Origin: Komagataeibacter medellinensis NBRC 3288 | GTDB lineage: Bacteria; Pseudomonadota; Alphaproteobacteria; Acetobacterales; Acetobacteraceae | Assembly (NCBI RefSeq): GCF_000182745.2 | Contig: NC_016027.1 | Span: forward strand, 1 to 60,000 | Reading direction: 5' to 3' | DNA: 60,000 bases | Shown: in pieces, positions 11,821 to 21,177 of the stretch | How the letters are laid out: every line of letters begins with the position of its first letter | How positions within the stretch are numbered: position 1 is the stretch's first letter | Program-made: the position numbers and the translations under genes | Notes under the pieces: generated by a model | What the model saw: only the letters and a program-made list of their open reading frames with translations | The model's database searches: none | Told to the model about the DNA's origin: nothing

Positions 11821-12596
11821 CGGCAATGACCCTTTTCTACGGTACGGAACTGACGTCGCGGCTGATGCTGGGTACGGCCCAGTACCCATCGCCCGAAATC
11901 CTGAGTGATGCGGTCCGCCGCGCGGGGGCTGGGGTGGTGACCGTCTCGCTGCGGCGCGAGGCGGCGGGTTCACGCGCGGGGGAGGCGTTCTGGAACCTGA
12001 TCCGCGAACTGGACGTGCCTGTACTGCCCAATACGGCGGGCTGCCATAGTGCGCGTGAAGCCGTGACTACGGCGCAGATGGCGCGTGAGGTGTTCGGCAC
12101 GGACTGGATCAAGCTGGAGGTGATTGGCGAATCCGATACCCTGCAACCTGACATGTTTGCGCTGGTCGAGGCCGCGCGGATCCTGACGGAAGACGGTTTC
12201 AAGGTTTTTCCCTATATGACGGAGGACCTTGTTGGGGCCGAGCGCCTGCTGCGCGCGGGGTGTGAGGTGCTGATGCCTTGGGGCGCGCCAATCGGTTCGG
12301 GCAAGGGGCTGAATAACCTGTTTGGCCTGCGGGCTCTACGGGCGCATTTTCCCGATGTACCGCTGGTGGTGGATGCCGGGATTGGCGTGCCGTCGCACGC
12401 GGCGCAGGCCATGGAACTGGGATATGACGCGGTGCTGATCAACACGGCAGTGGCCAAGGCGGGCAACCCGGCGGAAATGGCGCGCGCCTTTGCCATGGCG
12501 GTTGAAGCCGGACGCATAGCCTATCAGGCTGACCCGATGGAAGAGCGCGACATGGCCGTGCCCTCTACCCCCGTTATCGGGCAGGCGATGCTATGA
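11817..12596 (+). CDS. thiG: thiazole synthase ThiG
   Basis: ThiG condenses deoxyxylulose-5-phosphate, dehydroglycine and ThiS thiocarboxylate to the thiazole phosphate. The 259-residue TIM barrel has the Schiff-base lysine in WIKLEVIGE, the conserved PNTAGC and [10 protein letters not shown] loops, and [12 protein letters not shown]. The start overlaps thiS by four bases; a second ATG at 11826 also fits. The gene ends with an ATGA overlap into thiE, so thiSGE are translationally coupled. Confidence 0.95.
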   Translation: MTAMTLFYGTELTSRLMLGTAQYPSPEILSDAVRRAGAGVVTVSLRREAAGSRAGEAFWNLIRELDVPVLPNTAGCHSAREAVTTAQMAREVFGTDWIKLEVIGESDTLQPDMFALVEAARILTEDGFKVFPYMTEDLVGAERLLRAGCEVLMPWGAPIGSGKGLNNLFGLRALRAHFPDVPLVVDAGIGVPSHAAQAMELGYDAVLINTAVAKAGNPAEMARAFAMAVEAGRIAYQADPMEERDMAVPSTPVIGQAML

Positions 12597-13213
12597 GCGC
12601 GCCACTGCCTTCACGCATCTATCCCGTAGTCGATTCCGCGCAGTGGGTGGCCCGTCTGGGGCAGGCGGGTGCCAGGTTGATCCAGTTGCGACTGAAGGAC
12701 AGGACGGCCGATGCCCTGCGCCATGAAATCCGTGAAGGCATCCGCCATGCGCGTGCCCATGGCGTAACACTCGTACTGAATGATTACTGGCAGGCGGCAA
12801 TCGAGGAAGGGATGGATTACATCCATCTGGGCCAGGAAGATCTGGACACGGCGGACCTGTCCGCCATCCGTGCGGCGGGGATTCGCCTTGGTGTCAGTAC
12901 GCATGACGAGCACGAACTCGAGCGCGCGCTATCAGTGGCCCCCGATTACGTGGCGCTGGGACCGGTCTGGCCCACCACGCTCAAGAAAATGCCATGGGCC
13001 CCGCAGGGTACCGCCCGGCTTACGGTCTGGAAGCAGCGCATTGGCGCCATTCCGCTTGTGGCGATTGGTGGTGTTACGCTTGCACGCGCGCCACTGTGCC
13101 TTGCCGCCGGGGCGGACTGTGTTTCCGCCGTATCCGACTTTATCCGCATGCCGGACCCGGCGGCACAAGTCCGGGCCTGGCTTGAGGCAACGGCAGGTCC
13201 GGCGACGGTGTGA
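12593..13213 (+). CDS. thiE: thiamine phosphate synthase ThiE
   Basis: ThiE joins the pyrimidine pyrophosphate and thiazole phosphate to give thiamine monophosphate. The 206-residue barrel shows the family features HLGQEDL, the [10 protein letters not shown] segment, the phosphate loop [14 protein letters not shown] and the late AIGGV. The start overlaps the thiG stop by four bases. It ends the thiOSGE unit. thiC and thiD are not in the window, so the pyrimidine branch must be encoded elsewhere. Confidence 0.93.
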   Translation: MSAPLPSRIYPVVDSAQWVARLGQAGARLIQLRLKDRTADALRHEIREGIRHARAHGVTLVLNDYWQAAIEEGMDYIHLGQEDLDTADLSAIRAAGIRLGVSTHDEHELERALSVAPDYVALGPVWPTTLKKMPWAPQGTARLTVWKQRIGAIPLVAIGGVTLARAPLCLAAGADCVSAVSDFIRMPDPAAQVRAWLEATAGPATV

Positions 13214-13362
13214 AATACTGGAACATAATGTGATCTGGCCTGTGTTGTTCCTGCAACGGACATGTGGCATTATTGATACTTGATCACCGGGTCAGTGAGG
13301 GAATTTTTCCTTGTCGCCGGATATCGATCATATCAGGTCCCGTTTCGCTGATCCGTAATATA

Positions 13363-13381
13363 ATGAACATAATCTGTTCAT
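13363..13381. promoter_or_regulatory. inverted repeat, possible operator upstream of antiporter
   Basis: The arms ATGAACA (13363-13369) and TGTTCAT (13375-13381) are perfect complements around a 5-base TAATC spacer, 57 bases before the antiporter ATG. The size and spacing fit a dimeric repressor or activator site. No regulator gene is adjacent. The rest of 13214-13438 is AT-richer than its surroundings and holds no gene that I can see. Confidence 0.35.
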
Positions 13382-13438
13382 GGTCGGTCACTAGGATTGG
13401 ACTATAGTCGTCATCTGGCCGTGAATCGGGGATTTTGA

Positions 13439-16063
13439 ATGGAGATAGCGGGTCTGGCAGCAATCCTGATGGCAATTGCCGTACTGCTTGTCGTGGTCAG
13501 TGCGGTGCAACCGCTTGCCCGTCGTCTGGAACTGTCCGAAACTGTCCTGCTTGCCATTGTGGGCATCGTGATCGGTGGGGCGGCCGACCTTGTGCTGCGC
13601 AATTCCCATCTGGACATCTTCAGTGGCGCGGCCCAGACGCTGCTGGATTTTCCGCTCAACAGTGAAGCGTTCCTGCTGATCTTCCTGCCCATACTGGTGT
13701 TTCAAGGGGCCTTGGGCATTGACGTGCGCAGACTTGCGCACGAAACCGCCACCGTGCTGCTGCTGGCCGTTGTGGCGGTGGCCGTATCCACGGCCGCGAT
13801 CGGTTTCGCGCTCTATCCCTTTGCGGGCATGCCGCTGGCGGTGTGTCTGCTACTGGGTTCCATTGTAGCGACGACCGACCCGTCGGCAGTGGCGGGCATA
13901 TTCAAGGAAATTGGTGCCGCAAGCCGTCTGACCCGCCTGGTGGAAGGCGAGGCGCTGCTCAATGATGCCGCGGCCATTTCCATTTTCACCATCCTGCTCG
14001 GTTCCATCACCTCGCACCACAAGATCATGCTGGGCGGCGCGATGCTGGAGTTTTTCGTCTCCTTCATCGGCGCACTCATCATTGGCGTGGTGTTCGGGCG
14101 TCTGACGCTCATGCTCATTCCGGCACTGGGTGCGGCCCCTGCCGCCGAGGTCACGCTTACGGTCGCACTTCCATACCTGGCCTATATTGTCTGTGATGAA
14201 TTCCTGGGCTTCTCCGGCGTGGTGGCAACGGCGGCATCAGGGCTGACCATTTCCATTTATGGCCCTTCCACCTTCCGGCCACAGACATGGCGGTTCCTTA
14301 ACGAACTGTGGCAGCAGCTTGTGTTCTGGGCGGGGTCACTGGTGTTTGTGCTGGCTTCCATGCTGGTGCCGCGTCTGCTGGTGGGCATGACCAAATGGGA
14401 CTGCGTGCTGATCCTGCTGGCGGCAGGTGCCGGGTTGCTGGCCCGTGGGGCCGTGGTGTTCGGCATGCTGCCCGTGCTTGCCGCTACCAAGCTGTCCCCC
14501 CCGGTGCCCACGCCGTTCAAGGTAACAATGGTGTGGGGTGGCTTGCGGGGTGCGATTACGCTGGCGCTGGCGCTGGCAGTGACCGAGAACGAGCATGTCT
14601 CCAGCAGCATCGCCCATTTCATCGGCATCATCGCCACGGGCTTCGTGCTGATCACGCTGTTCGTCAACGGCCTGTCGCTGCGTTATCTCGTGCTGTTTCT
14701 CAAGCTTGACCAGTTGCCGCTGATCGATCAGGCGCTGCGTCACCAGATACTGGCCATCGGGCTTGGCGAAGTGCGCGACCAAACACGTGAAGTGGCGGGC
14801 GAGCTTGGTTTTTCGCCCAATGTCACCACGACTGTAGTCGATGTGCTTGATCGCCGCGTCCATTCCGAGGAACAGGCCAATACCTTTGATACCGCGCTGG
14901 GGGACCGGCAGCGTGTGACACTGGCGCTGATTGTGATCGCCAATCGCGAGCGTTCCATCCTGCTGGATATGTTTCGCATACAGGGGCTGTCGCGCCGGGT
15001 CATGGAAACGCTGCTGCGCTCGGCGGAAGCGATGGTGGATGGCGCGCGGCTGGAAGGGCGCTTTGGGTATGTGCGTGCCCTGCGGCGCAGGCTGCGGCCC
15101 TCGCTGCGTTTCCGTGTGGCGCAGGTCATCCATCATCGCTTCAATTTCGACATGCCTCTCATGTACTGCATGATGGAGCGTTTCGAGATGCTGATGATCG
15201 GCTATTTCGTCTCGCTGTCCCTCACACGGTTCATGCGCCAGCGCATGGAGCCGACGCTCGGTTCGCGTATCAGCGAGATCGTGGGTGAGGTGCTGGGTCG
15301 CCAGTGCAAGCTGCTTGATGAAGCGCTGCAGACCCTGCGGCTACATTACCATGGTTATTCCGAAGCGTTGGAAAACCGGATGCTGCGCCAGATAGCACTC
15401 AGACTGGAAGAAGAAAAATACGATACCCTGATGGCTGATTCGCTGCTGAGCGAGGAACTGCATCGCGAACTGCACAAAGATGTGGAACACCGACGGGAGC
15501 AGCTGGATTTCAGGCTGAAATTCAACATTCGCGCCGGGATCGAGAGCCGCATCCACAATTTCCCCCTGTTTGAGGGCGTGCCCGATGGTGTGTTGCATGA
15601 CGTGGCGATGAAGATGTCGATCCACTTCTCCTCCCCCGGTGAGCGGCTTTACCGCAAGGGCCAGAAGGTGCGTACGGTCTACTTCATCAGCGCGGGCCTG
15701 GCGGAGACGCATTATCCCAAGCATGATGTACGCTTTGGTGCGGGTGCTGTGCTGGGTGGGGAAGAGGCGCTGAAGGATGAGCGCGTCACGGCCACAAGCC
15801 GTTCGTTGCAGTTCGGGCATTTCATGACAATGAGCGCACGCAACTTCCGCAAGCTAGTGGAAGACTATCCGCGCATTGGTGAAAACCTGGAACGTCTGAC
15901 ACAGGCGCGGAACAAAGGTGAACTGCCCGATGCGCAGCTTCTGCCGCAGGATGGGCAGGATGCGCCGGAAAACCCACCATCCTACGATGCGATCGACCTG
16001 GCCATCGCCCCTGTTTCTCGTGCCCTTCCAGTGCGGCAGGACAATCAGGCAAGCGACGCCTGA
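13439..16063 (+). CDS. CPA1 family Na+(K+)/H+ antiporter with cyclic-nucleotide-binding-like domain
   Basis: This is a cation/proton antiporter of the inner membrane for pH and ion homeostasis. The 874-residue protein has about 12 hydrophobic segments in the first 420 residues. The CPA1 core motifs are VATTDPSAVAGIFKEIG and GEALLNDAAA, with the ion-binding Asn175-Asp176 pair. A long soluble, helical region follows. Residues about 720-820 (FPLFEGVPDGVL, GERLYRKGQ, VYFISAGLAE) match the cNMP-binding fold. That architecture recalls SOS1/NHE-type exchangers and suggests ligand gating, although the phosphate-binding cassette is not clearly canonical. It is transcribed alone after a 225-base gap. 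Which cation it moves cannot be read from sequence. Confidence 0.85.
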   Translation: MEIAGLAAILMAIAVLLVVVSAVQPLARRLELSETVLLAIVGIVIGGAADLVLRNSHLDIFSGAAQTLLDFPLNSEAFLLIFLPILVFQGALGIDVRRLAHETATVLLLAVVAVAVSTAAIGFALYPFAGMPLAVCLLLGSIVATTDPSAVAGIFKEIGAASRLTRLVEGEALLNDAAAISIFTILLGSITSHHKIMLGGAMLEFFVSFIGALIIGVVFGRLTLMLIPALGAAPAAEVTLTVALPYLAYIVCDEFLGFSGVVATAASGLTISIYGPSTFRPQTWRFLNELWQQLVFWAGSLVFVLASMLVPRLLVGMTKWDCVLILLAAGAGLLARGAVVFGMLPVLAATKLSPPVPTPFKVTMVWGGLRGAITLALALAVTENEHVSSSIAHFIGIIATGFVLITLFVNGLSLRYLVLFLKLDQLPLIDQALRHQILAIGLGEVRDQTREVAGELGFSPNVTTTVVDVLDRRVHSEEQANTFDTALGDRQRVTLALIVIANRERSILLDMFRIQGLSRRVMETLLRSAEAMVDGARLEGRFGYVRALRRRLRPSLRFRVAQVIHHRFNFDMPLMYCMMERFEMLMIGYFVSLSLTRFMRQRMEPTLGSRISEIVGEVLGRQCKLLDEALQTLRLHYHGYSEALENRMLRQIALRLEEEKYDTLMADSLLSEELHRELHKDVEHRREQLDFRLKFNIRAGIESRIHNFPLFEGVPDGVLHDVAMKMSIHFSSPGERLYRKGQKVRTVYFISAGLAETHYPKHDVRFGAGAVLGGEEALKDERVTATSRSLQFGHFMTMSARNFRKLVEDYPRIGENLERLTQARNKGELPDAQLLPQDGQDAPENPPSYDAIDLAIAPVSRALPVRQDNQASDA

Positions 16064-16478
16064 CCGGAGAGAAAAGAGGTATGTCGGTGGCAGGGACTCT
16101 CCACGCCTTGCCACGTTGCCCTGCCCGGTCACGTCGTGTCGCCAGCGCGAAGCCGTTTGAACTGCTTGTCCGGTAATGCACCGAACCATCTTCATGATGT
16201 ATGGGTGACTCAAGTCAGGGAGACGGCTTGAAAACAACCGATTGATAAAAAACAGTCAAAGTTTTCAAATGCTGGCATCTTTCAAAAAGACGACATTCTT
16301 CGACGCTTTACCAGAAAACCGTCTTGTGGTTCGAGAATATTTTCCGGGCTGGCCTTGCTGGCCGTCTGCCAGAGGGGACCGCAGGCACTTTTGAATGCAT
16401 GCACTCAAACGGGTGAAGATTTTCGTAAAAATAATAAACCAGAGCATTTTCACCGAACCGGTTTTCGGTGGAATCGCG
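16064..16478. other. 415-bp convergent intergenic region with degenerate repeats
   Basis: This stretch separates the antiporter from the minus-strand TIGR02302 gene. I see no gene in it. It holds one copy of a degenerate hairpin repeat (16258-16312), runs of A, a direct GGCTGGCC-like stretch near 16350, and part of a REP-like palindrome at its right edge. A short inverted repeat (TCAGGC 16045-16050 and GCCTGA 16058-16063) spans the end of the antiporter gene but lacks a T-tract. Confidence 0.5.
16258..16312 (+). repeat. degenerate intergenic hairpin repeat, copy 1
   Basis: It starts AAAGTTTTC, continues into a small hairpin TCTTT-CAA-AAAGA, and ends CGACATTCTTCGACGCTTTACC. The same order of elements (AAGTT, CTTT-type hairpin, CG(A/G)CATT, ACGCTTTMCC) appears at 21081-21134 and 31964-32019. 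This copy lies in a convergent intergenic space. Confidence 0.45.
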
Positions 16479-16487
16479 TTAGAAAGC
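16440..16487. repeat. REP-like palindrome overlapping the TIGR02302 stop codon
   Basis: CACCGAA and TTCGGTG arms flank CCGGTT, within the context AGAGCATTTT ... GGAATCGCGTTAGA. The TAA of the minus-strand TIGR02302 gene (16479-16481) lies inside it. From memory it resembles alphaproteobacterial REP-type intergenic palindromes. I saw one copy in the window. Confidence 0.35.
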
Positions 16488-19217
16488 GCGCAGCAGGCGG
16501 TCTAGATATTCCAGCTCCTCTGGCGGACGGGTGCGGTCGGCATCGCGGCGGCGTAATTCTTGCTCGATCTCGCGGGCGCGCTCGCGGCTGGCCTTGTCTG
16601 GCAGATGGGTGTCGTTATCCATGCCGGCATGGGTACCACCGGTCTTGCGACCCAGCGGGTCGCGGTCACCGCTGCCCTCGGCCTGCTGGTCGGTATCGTC
16701 CTCGTCATCCTCGCTGGCGGGATGGTTGCCGCCGCTGCCATGGCTGCCCTTGCCATTTTCGTGTGAAAGCATGGGCAGGAAAACGGTCATGGCTCCCTGC
16801 GCACTCTGGCTGCGCATGGATTTGCGCATCTGCTGGCTACCCTGTTGCAGGTCGGCCAGGACCTTCTTCTCGGCGCTTGCTGCATCGGGGTCCCTGCCTG
16901 CGCCAAGGGCTGCGCGCACGGCTTTCATGTCTGTCTGCGCCTTGTCCAGTGCGGGCATGTCCTTGCCGCCCAACTGCTTGAACTCGCGCTGCAGTTCATG
17001 CACAGCGCGGGCAAGGGCATGCTGCACCGCGCGGTCCGCGTGCTGCTGGGCGGTGCGGGCTTCCGGTGTCATGCTGGTGGCAGGTGGTGGTGCGGCGGAC
17101 TGGGGTTGGGGTGCGCCGCCAGGCTGGGAAATGCCCAGTTGCCGTAGCAGGTCTGCCGTGGACATGGTGGATAGGTCCGCGCCATCCGCATCCATGTCGG
17201 TCTGGTGGCTTGCCGCTTCCTGGTCACGCTGGCGCTGGTCCTGGTCCATGCGTAGCTGGGCATGGTCAAGCAGTTGTGCCTGGCGGCTGACAAGGTCACG
17301 CAGGGCGCGGCGCAGTTCCATTGCCTGCTGGCGGGCCTGCATCTGCCGGGCGAGTTCCACCATGTCCTGCGGAGTGGCGTTGCGCATGCCTTCTGCTATA
17401 TCCTCCATCTGCTGGAGTTTCTGCATGGCATCGGCGTTGTGACCGCCTGCCGCGTCTTCCTGCAACTGCTGCATCATCTGCGCGAGGTTCTGCTCCCCGC
17501 GTGATGTCATTTCTGGAATGGCGGGCATGGCGGAATGATCGCGCATGGCCTGCTGCGCCAGTGCCTGCATCTTGCGTGAAATCGCATCCTTGAGCGCCTG
17601 CATACGGTGCTGGAGTTCCGCCTGCTGGTCAGGACCCTGTCCCTTCGGGCCCATTTCACGCATGTGCTCAAGTTGCTGGCGTACGGCTTCCTGTGCCGTC
17701 TGTACGCCAAAATCGGCCTGTGCGTTATCCATGTCACGACGGTTATGTTCAATATCCAGCGCCAGGAACCACAGCCTCCCGGTAGCCTGATTTATGGCAT
17801 AGTCATCCGTCACGTCATCGCTGCCCAGAATGGCGGCAGTACTGGTCAGTGCCACCAGCAGGCCCACATGATGGGTCAGCATGGTATCGGCCTGCCCCAG
17901 CGACAGGAGTTCACGCCCGGCCTGTACGCGGTTTTCACGGTGCAGGGCCACGCGCTTGCGTATGTCCAGAATGGCCTTGGCCAGTGGGTTGTTGAACACG
18001 CGTGCGCCAATGCGCAGGTGCACAGGGGCGGATGTTGCACTCATGCCGCTGTTGCTGGTGGCGACCAGACGGGCGGTCACGTCCTCTCCCGCCCACGGGT
18101 TCTGTGACAGGTCGGGCGTTGCCATATCATCGGCCTTGCGCGGCTGGCCATTGAGCGCAATAGGCACATCCAGCACATCATGCGGGCTGTCGGGCATGAC
18201 CAGTTCGGCATGGAGGGAAGCGATGCCGTAAGGCTGGGCCACATGGTAGGGCAGGCGGGTCCGCCATTCCCCCTCCTGGCTGCCGGGGTCCTTGCCCCAT
18301 GCCACATCAGGGGCGGGATTGGGGGTGATGTGCAGGGTCCACCGCGCCAATGTCCGGCCCCGGCCGCGCAGGGTAATCTGGCCACTGGCAAGCAGGGTGG
18401 CCTGCGTGTTCCAACTGTCATTGCCCAGTGCGTGAAAGGCGTGCGGGCCGATGGCGGGCTGCTGCGCCCCGCGCATGCGCAGGGCTGGCTGACCGGCCAG
18501 CCCGTTCAGCGTGACACTCAGCTGTGCGCCTGCGGGTACGGTTGCGGTGCCATGCGTGGCGTCAAGGAAAACCGGGGCGCCGGGGGCATAATCGGGCAAG
18601 GTGATCCAGGCATTGATCTGGGGGGCAGGTGTGTCGGCATCATCCACGCCGGGAATGAAGGCGGCCAGAATACGGCTGGGGGCATGAGCACCATTCCAGG
18701 CCATGCCGCCTGCCAGCAGTAAGGCCAGTAGAGGGGTTGCGGCCCACCAGCGCCCATCCGGCAGGCCCAGGCGCGGCCATCCGCCACGCAGGTGGTCCAG
18801 TGCCGCCTTGGTGCGCTGGAGGTGAAGGTGCCACAGATAGGTGATTTCTGGTGTCGGGGCGTTGGCGGGATGGTCCTGCAATGTACGCAGGGGCTGGCCG
18901 GTCAGGCCGGATGCCTGCTCCACGCGGCGATCTGTTTCGGCAGGGGTGGGGGGACGCAGCCTGCGCCACAGCCGCCCCGTGATATAAACCGTACCCGCAA
19001 CACAGCCCCCCAGCAGCAGGGCATGCAGGCTGTCAGGCAGGTGCTGGGGCAGGCGTGTCAGGCCCAGCAGCGCAACACCCATGGCCGCATCGGCCGCAGG
19101 CAGCATGAGCGGCCACAACCGTTCCGCCCACAGGACACGGTGCGCCTGCTGGCGGGCACGGGCCAGGCGTTGCGGCAGGCCGCCACTTGTCTGGGGGCTG
19201 TTCTGCCCGACTGTCAT
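16479..19217 (-). CDS. TIGR02302 / DUF4175 family membrane protein
   Basis: This is a conserved alphaproteobacterial protein of unknown function, 912 residues. The N-terminal 190 residues contain two or three membrane segments (around MGVALLGL, LLLGGCVAGTVYI and PLLALLLAGGMAW). A periplasmic-looking beta-rich region with several PDYAPG-like strands follows. The C-terminal half is helical and Gln/Met-rich (MQARQQAMELRRALRDL), then a low-complexity Gly/Asp/Glu stretch, and ends LDRLLRAF. ATG 19217 overlaps the lysA stop (ATGA) and follows GGAGG; the frame is open to 19256 but the shorter start is better supported. Coupling to lysA suggests co-expression with diaminopimelate supply and a possible envelope role, which is inference. 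Confidence 0.8.
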   Translation of the reverse strand: MTVGQNSPQTSGGLPQRLARARQQAHRVLWAERLWPLMLPAADAAMGVALLGLTRLPQHLPDSLHALLLGGCVAGTVYITGRLWRRLRPPTPAETDRRVEQASGLTGQPLRTLQDHPANAPTPEITYLWHLHLQRTKAALDHLRGGWPRLGLPDGRWWAATPLLALLLAGGMAWNGAHAPSRILAAFIPGVDDADTPAPQINAWITLPDYAPGAPVFLDATHGTATVPAGAQLSVTLNGLAGQPALRMRGAQQPAIGPHAFHALGNDSWNTQATLLASGQITLRGRGRTLARWTLHITPNPAPDVAWGKDPGSQEGEWRTRLPYHVAQPYGIASLHAELVMPDSPHDVLDVPIALNGQPRKADDMATPDLSQNPWAGEDVTARLVATSNSGMSATSAPVHLRIGARVFNNPLAKAILDIRKRVALHRENRVQAGRELLSLGQADTMLTHHVGLLVALTSTAAILGSDDVTDDYAINQATGRLWFLALDIEHNRRDMDNAQADFGVQTAQEAVRQQLEHMREMGPKGQGPDQQAELQHRMQALKDAISRKMQALAQQAMRDHSAMPAIPEMTSRGEQNLAQMMQQLQEDAAGGHNADAMQKLQQMEDIAEGMRNATPQDMVELARQMQARQQAMELRRALRDLVSRQAQLLDHAQLRMDQDQRQRDQEAASHQTDMDADGADLSTMSTADLLRQLGISQPGGAPQPQSAAPPPATSMTPEARTAQQHADRAVQHALARAVHELQREFKQLGGKDMPALDKAQTDMKAVRAALGAGRDPDAASAEKKVLADLQQGSQQMRKSMRSQSAQGAMTVFLPMLSHENGKGSHGSGGNHPASEDDEDDTDQQAEGSGDRDPLGRKTGGTHAGMDNDTHLPDKASRERAREIEQELRRRDADRTRPPEELEYLDRLLRAF

Positions 19218-20584
19218 AGGCCTCCGCCAGATGGGAGAAGGGTCTGGTTCACCCATTGGGGAATGCTGTCGGCGGCCCAGAGTTCCTCGACCGTCTGCCG
19301 CTCACGGATCACGGCCCAGCGACTGCCATCCACCATGACCTGAGCCGCCAGCGGGCGGGCGTTATAGGTTGAACTCATCACCATGCCATACGCCCCGCAA
19401 TCCAGCAGGGCCACGCGCGCACCTGCCTCCATATGCGGCAGGGTGCGGTCATGGCCGAAGGTATCGCCACTTTCACACACTGGCCCTACCACATGCACCT
19501 GTTCTTCTTTGGCTGCCGCCGTGGTGGCGGCAAGCGGGATGATGCCATGCCATGCATCATACAGGCTAGGGCGCATGAGGTCGTTCATGGCCGCATCCAG
19601 CACGAGAAAGGGCGGCATGCCGTCATAGCCGCGTTTGCGCAGGATGACCGTGCTCAGCAGCACCCCGGCAGGACCGGCAAGCCACCGCCCCGGCTCGATG
19701 GCCAGATGTGTGTCCAGTCCACCCAGTTCGGTATGGATGGCTGCGGCCAGTGCCTCGGGCGCGCCTTCGGTTTCATCGCGGTAGGAAATGCCCAGGCCCC
19801 CGCCGCAATCCAGTACATCGACCTTCAGACCACGTGCGCGGATGGCGTGGACAAGGGCCGCCAGCCTTGCATAGGCCGTGCGATAGGGCTGCATGCGCAC
19901 GATCTGGCTGCCGATATGCATGGCCAGCCCCACGGGGCGAATGCCGGGCAGGCTTGCCGCATGGGCATACAGTTCGACCGCGCGATTATAGGGAATGCCA
20001 AATTTGTTGGTGGCAAGACCAGTGGTAATCTTGGCATGGGTGCCGGCATCCACATCGGGGTTGATGCGCAGGGCCACAGGTGCTTCCAGCCCTTCGGCCT
20101 GCGCCACGATGGAGAGGAGTTCCAGTTCCTCCGCACTTTCCACATTGATCTGGGCAATGCCGACGCGCAGGGCGGCCTGCATTTCGACTACGGTCTTGCC
20201 AACGCCGGAAAAGACGATGCGCCCCGCCGGTATGCCCGCCGCCATGGCGCGGCGCAGTTCGCCACCGCTGACCACATCCGCCCCGGCCCCTTCGGCGGCC
20301 AGCACGCGCAACACGGCCAGATGGTCGTTGGCCTTGACGGCGAAGTGAATGGAAACCGCCTGCCCGGTAGCCCTGAACGCCGCTGCAAGGTGCCGGTAGC
20401 GCGCGCGTAGCGTGCCGGCACTCATGACCCATGTGGGGGTGCCCAGCGCATCGGCTATGGCGTTCAGGGGCACGTCTTCCAGTACAAGTCCGTCCATGGC
20501 ATGCATGGACAGCGCCGGACGGACGGCCAGAAGGGCGGCAACGGAGGGATCCTGTCCGTGACAGGGAGGGGGAGCTTCAGCCAT
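19214..20584 (-). CDS. lysA: diaminopimelate decarboxylase
   Basis: LysA decarboxylates meso-diaminopimelate to lysine using PLP. The 456-residue protein has the PLP lysine in FAVKAND, the H-loop HIGSQI, the GGGLGISY phosphate loop and the active-site CESGDTFG. The C-terminal sheet domain ends shortly after YNARPLA. The minus-strand frame stays open for 180 codons further upstream, but that part is the antisense of cdd. ATG 20584 (MAEAPP) is the best start I see; ATG 20506 would also keep the whole fold. No strong ribosome-binding site precedes either. The gene sits between the LptM-like lipoprotein and TIGR02302 genes on the same strand, with cdd on the other strand in between. Confidence 0.93.
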   Translation of the reverse strand: MAEAPPPCHGQDPSVAALLAVRPALSMHAMDGLVLEDVPLNAIADALGTPTWVMSAGTLRARYRHLAAAFRATGQAVSIHFAVKANDHLAVLRVLAAEGAGADVVSGGELRRAMAAGIPAGRIVFSGVGKTVVEMQAALRVGIAQINVESAEELELLSIVAQAEGLEAPVALRINPDVDAGTHAKITTGLATNKFGIPYNRAVELYAHAASLPGIRPVGLAMHIGSQIVRMQPYRTAYARLAALVHAIRARGLKVDVLDCGGGLGISYRDETEGAPEALAAAIHTELGGLDTHLAIEPGRWLAGPAGVLLSTVILRKRGYDGMPPFLVLDAAMNDLMRPSLYDAWHGIIPLAATTAAAKEEQVHVVGPVCESGDTFGHDRTLPHMEAGARVALLDCGAYGMVMSSTYNARPLAAQVMVDGSRWAVIRERQTVEELWAADSIPQWVNQTLLPSGGGL

Positions 20585-20662
20585 GATGGAATGCACGATA
20601 CCGCCTTGCCCCCTCCCTTCCAAGGTGTCTGGCGCAGGAAAGAACGAGAAGGACAACCGGTT

Positions 20663-21061
20663 ATGGATATCACGCCCCTTGTAAAGTCTGCCATTGATGC
20701 GCGTGGGCGCGCCTATGCGCCCTATTCGCGCTTTCAGGTGGGGGCTGCACTGGAGACGGAAGATGGCCGTGTCTTTGCCGGGTGCAATGTGGAAAACGCG
20801 GCCTACCCCGAAGGTACCTGCGCCGAGGCCGGCGCCATAGCAGCCATGGTGATGGCGGGCGGACGCCAGATCCGCCGTATCGTGGTATGTGGTGGGGGGG
20901 ACACCGCGTGCACGCCCTGCGGAGGATGCAGGCAGAAGATCCGTGAGTTTGCGGTGCCGCAAACGCCGGTCACCATGGTTTCCGCCAACGGATCCGTACT
21001 CCTGGTGCGTACGCTGGCGGAACTGCTGCCGGATAGTTTCGGGCCGGAAAATCTGGCCTGA
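20663..21061 (+). CDS. cdd: cytidine deaminase
   Basis: Cytidine deaminase is a zinc enzyme of pyrimidine salvage that converts cytidine or deoxycytidine to uridine or deoxyuridine. The 132 residues match the short homotetrameric class. The zinc site is Cys53-Ala-Glu55 (with Glu55 as proton shuttle) plus Cys86 and Cys89 in CTPCGGC; the substrate loop is GCNVENAAYPEGT. ATG 20663 follows GAAGGA. The frame runs upstream to 20501, but that extension overlaps lysA and is not family sequence. It is the only plus-strand gene inside an otherwise minus-strand cluster, lying between lptM and lysA and divergent from lysA. Confidence 0.93.
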   Translation: MDITPLVKSAIDARGRAYAPYSRFQVGAALETEDGRVFAGCNVENAAYPEGTCAEAGAIAAMVMAGGRQIRRIVVCGGGDTACTPCGGCRQKIREFAVPQTPVTMVSANGSVLLVRTLAELLPDSFGPENLA

Positions 21062-21080
21062 GCGGTTATGGAGATAAAAG

Positions 21081-21134
21081 AAGTTCCCGGGTGCTGTCCT
21101 TTTGCAAAAAGGCGGCATTCCCACAAACTTCCCC
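21081..21134 (+). repeat. degenerate intergenic hairpin repeat, copy 2
   Basis: AAGTTCCC is followed by a hairpin CCTTTT-GCA-AAAAGG, then CGGCATTCCC and ACTTCCCC, in the same order as the copies at 16258 and 31964. It lies between the converging ends of cdd (plus) and the LptM-like gene (minus), so it may act as a two-way terminator. Confidence 0.45.
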
Positions 21135-21177
21135 AGAATTTCCAGTTATTTGCCCGATGGCGGCTGGAAGTGGCTTT

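Noticed and set aside
20585-21124. N-terminal extension of LysA by 180 residues
   Set aside because: The frame is open, but it is the exact antisense of cdd and adds no sequence typical of LysA.
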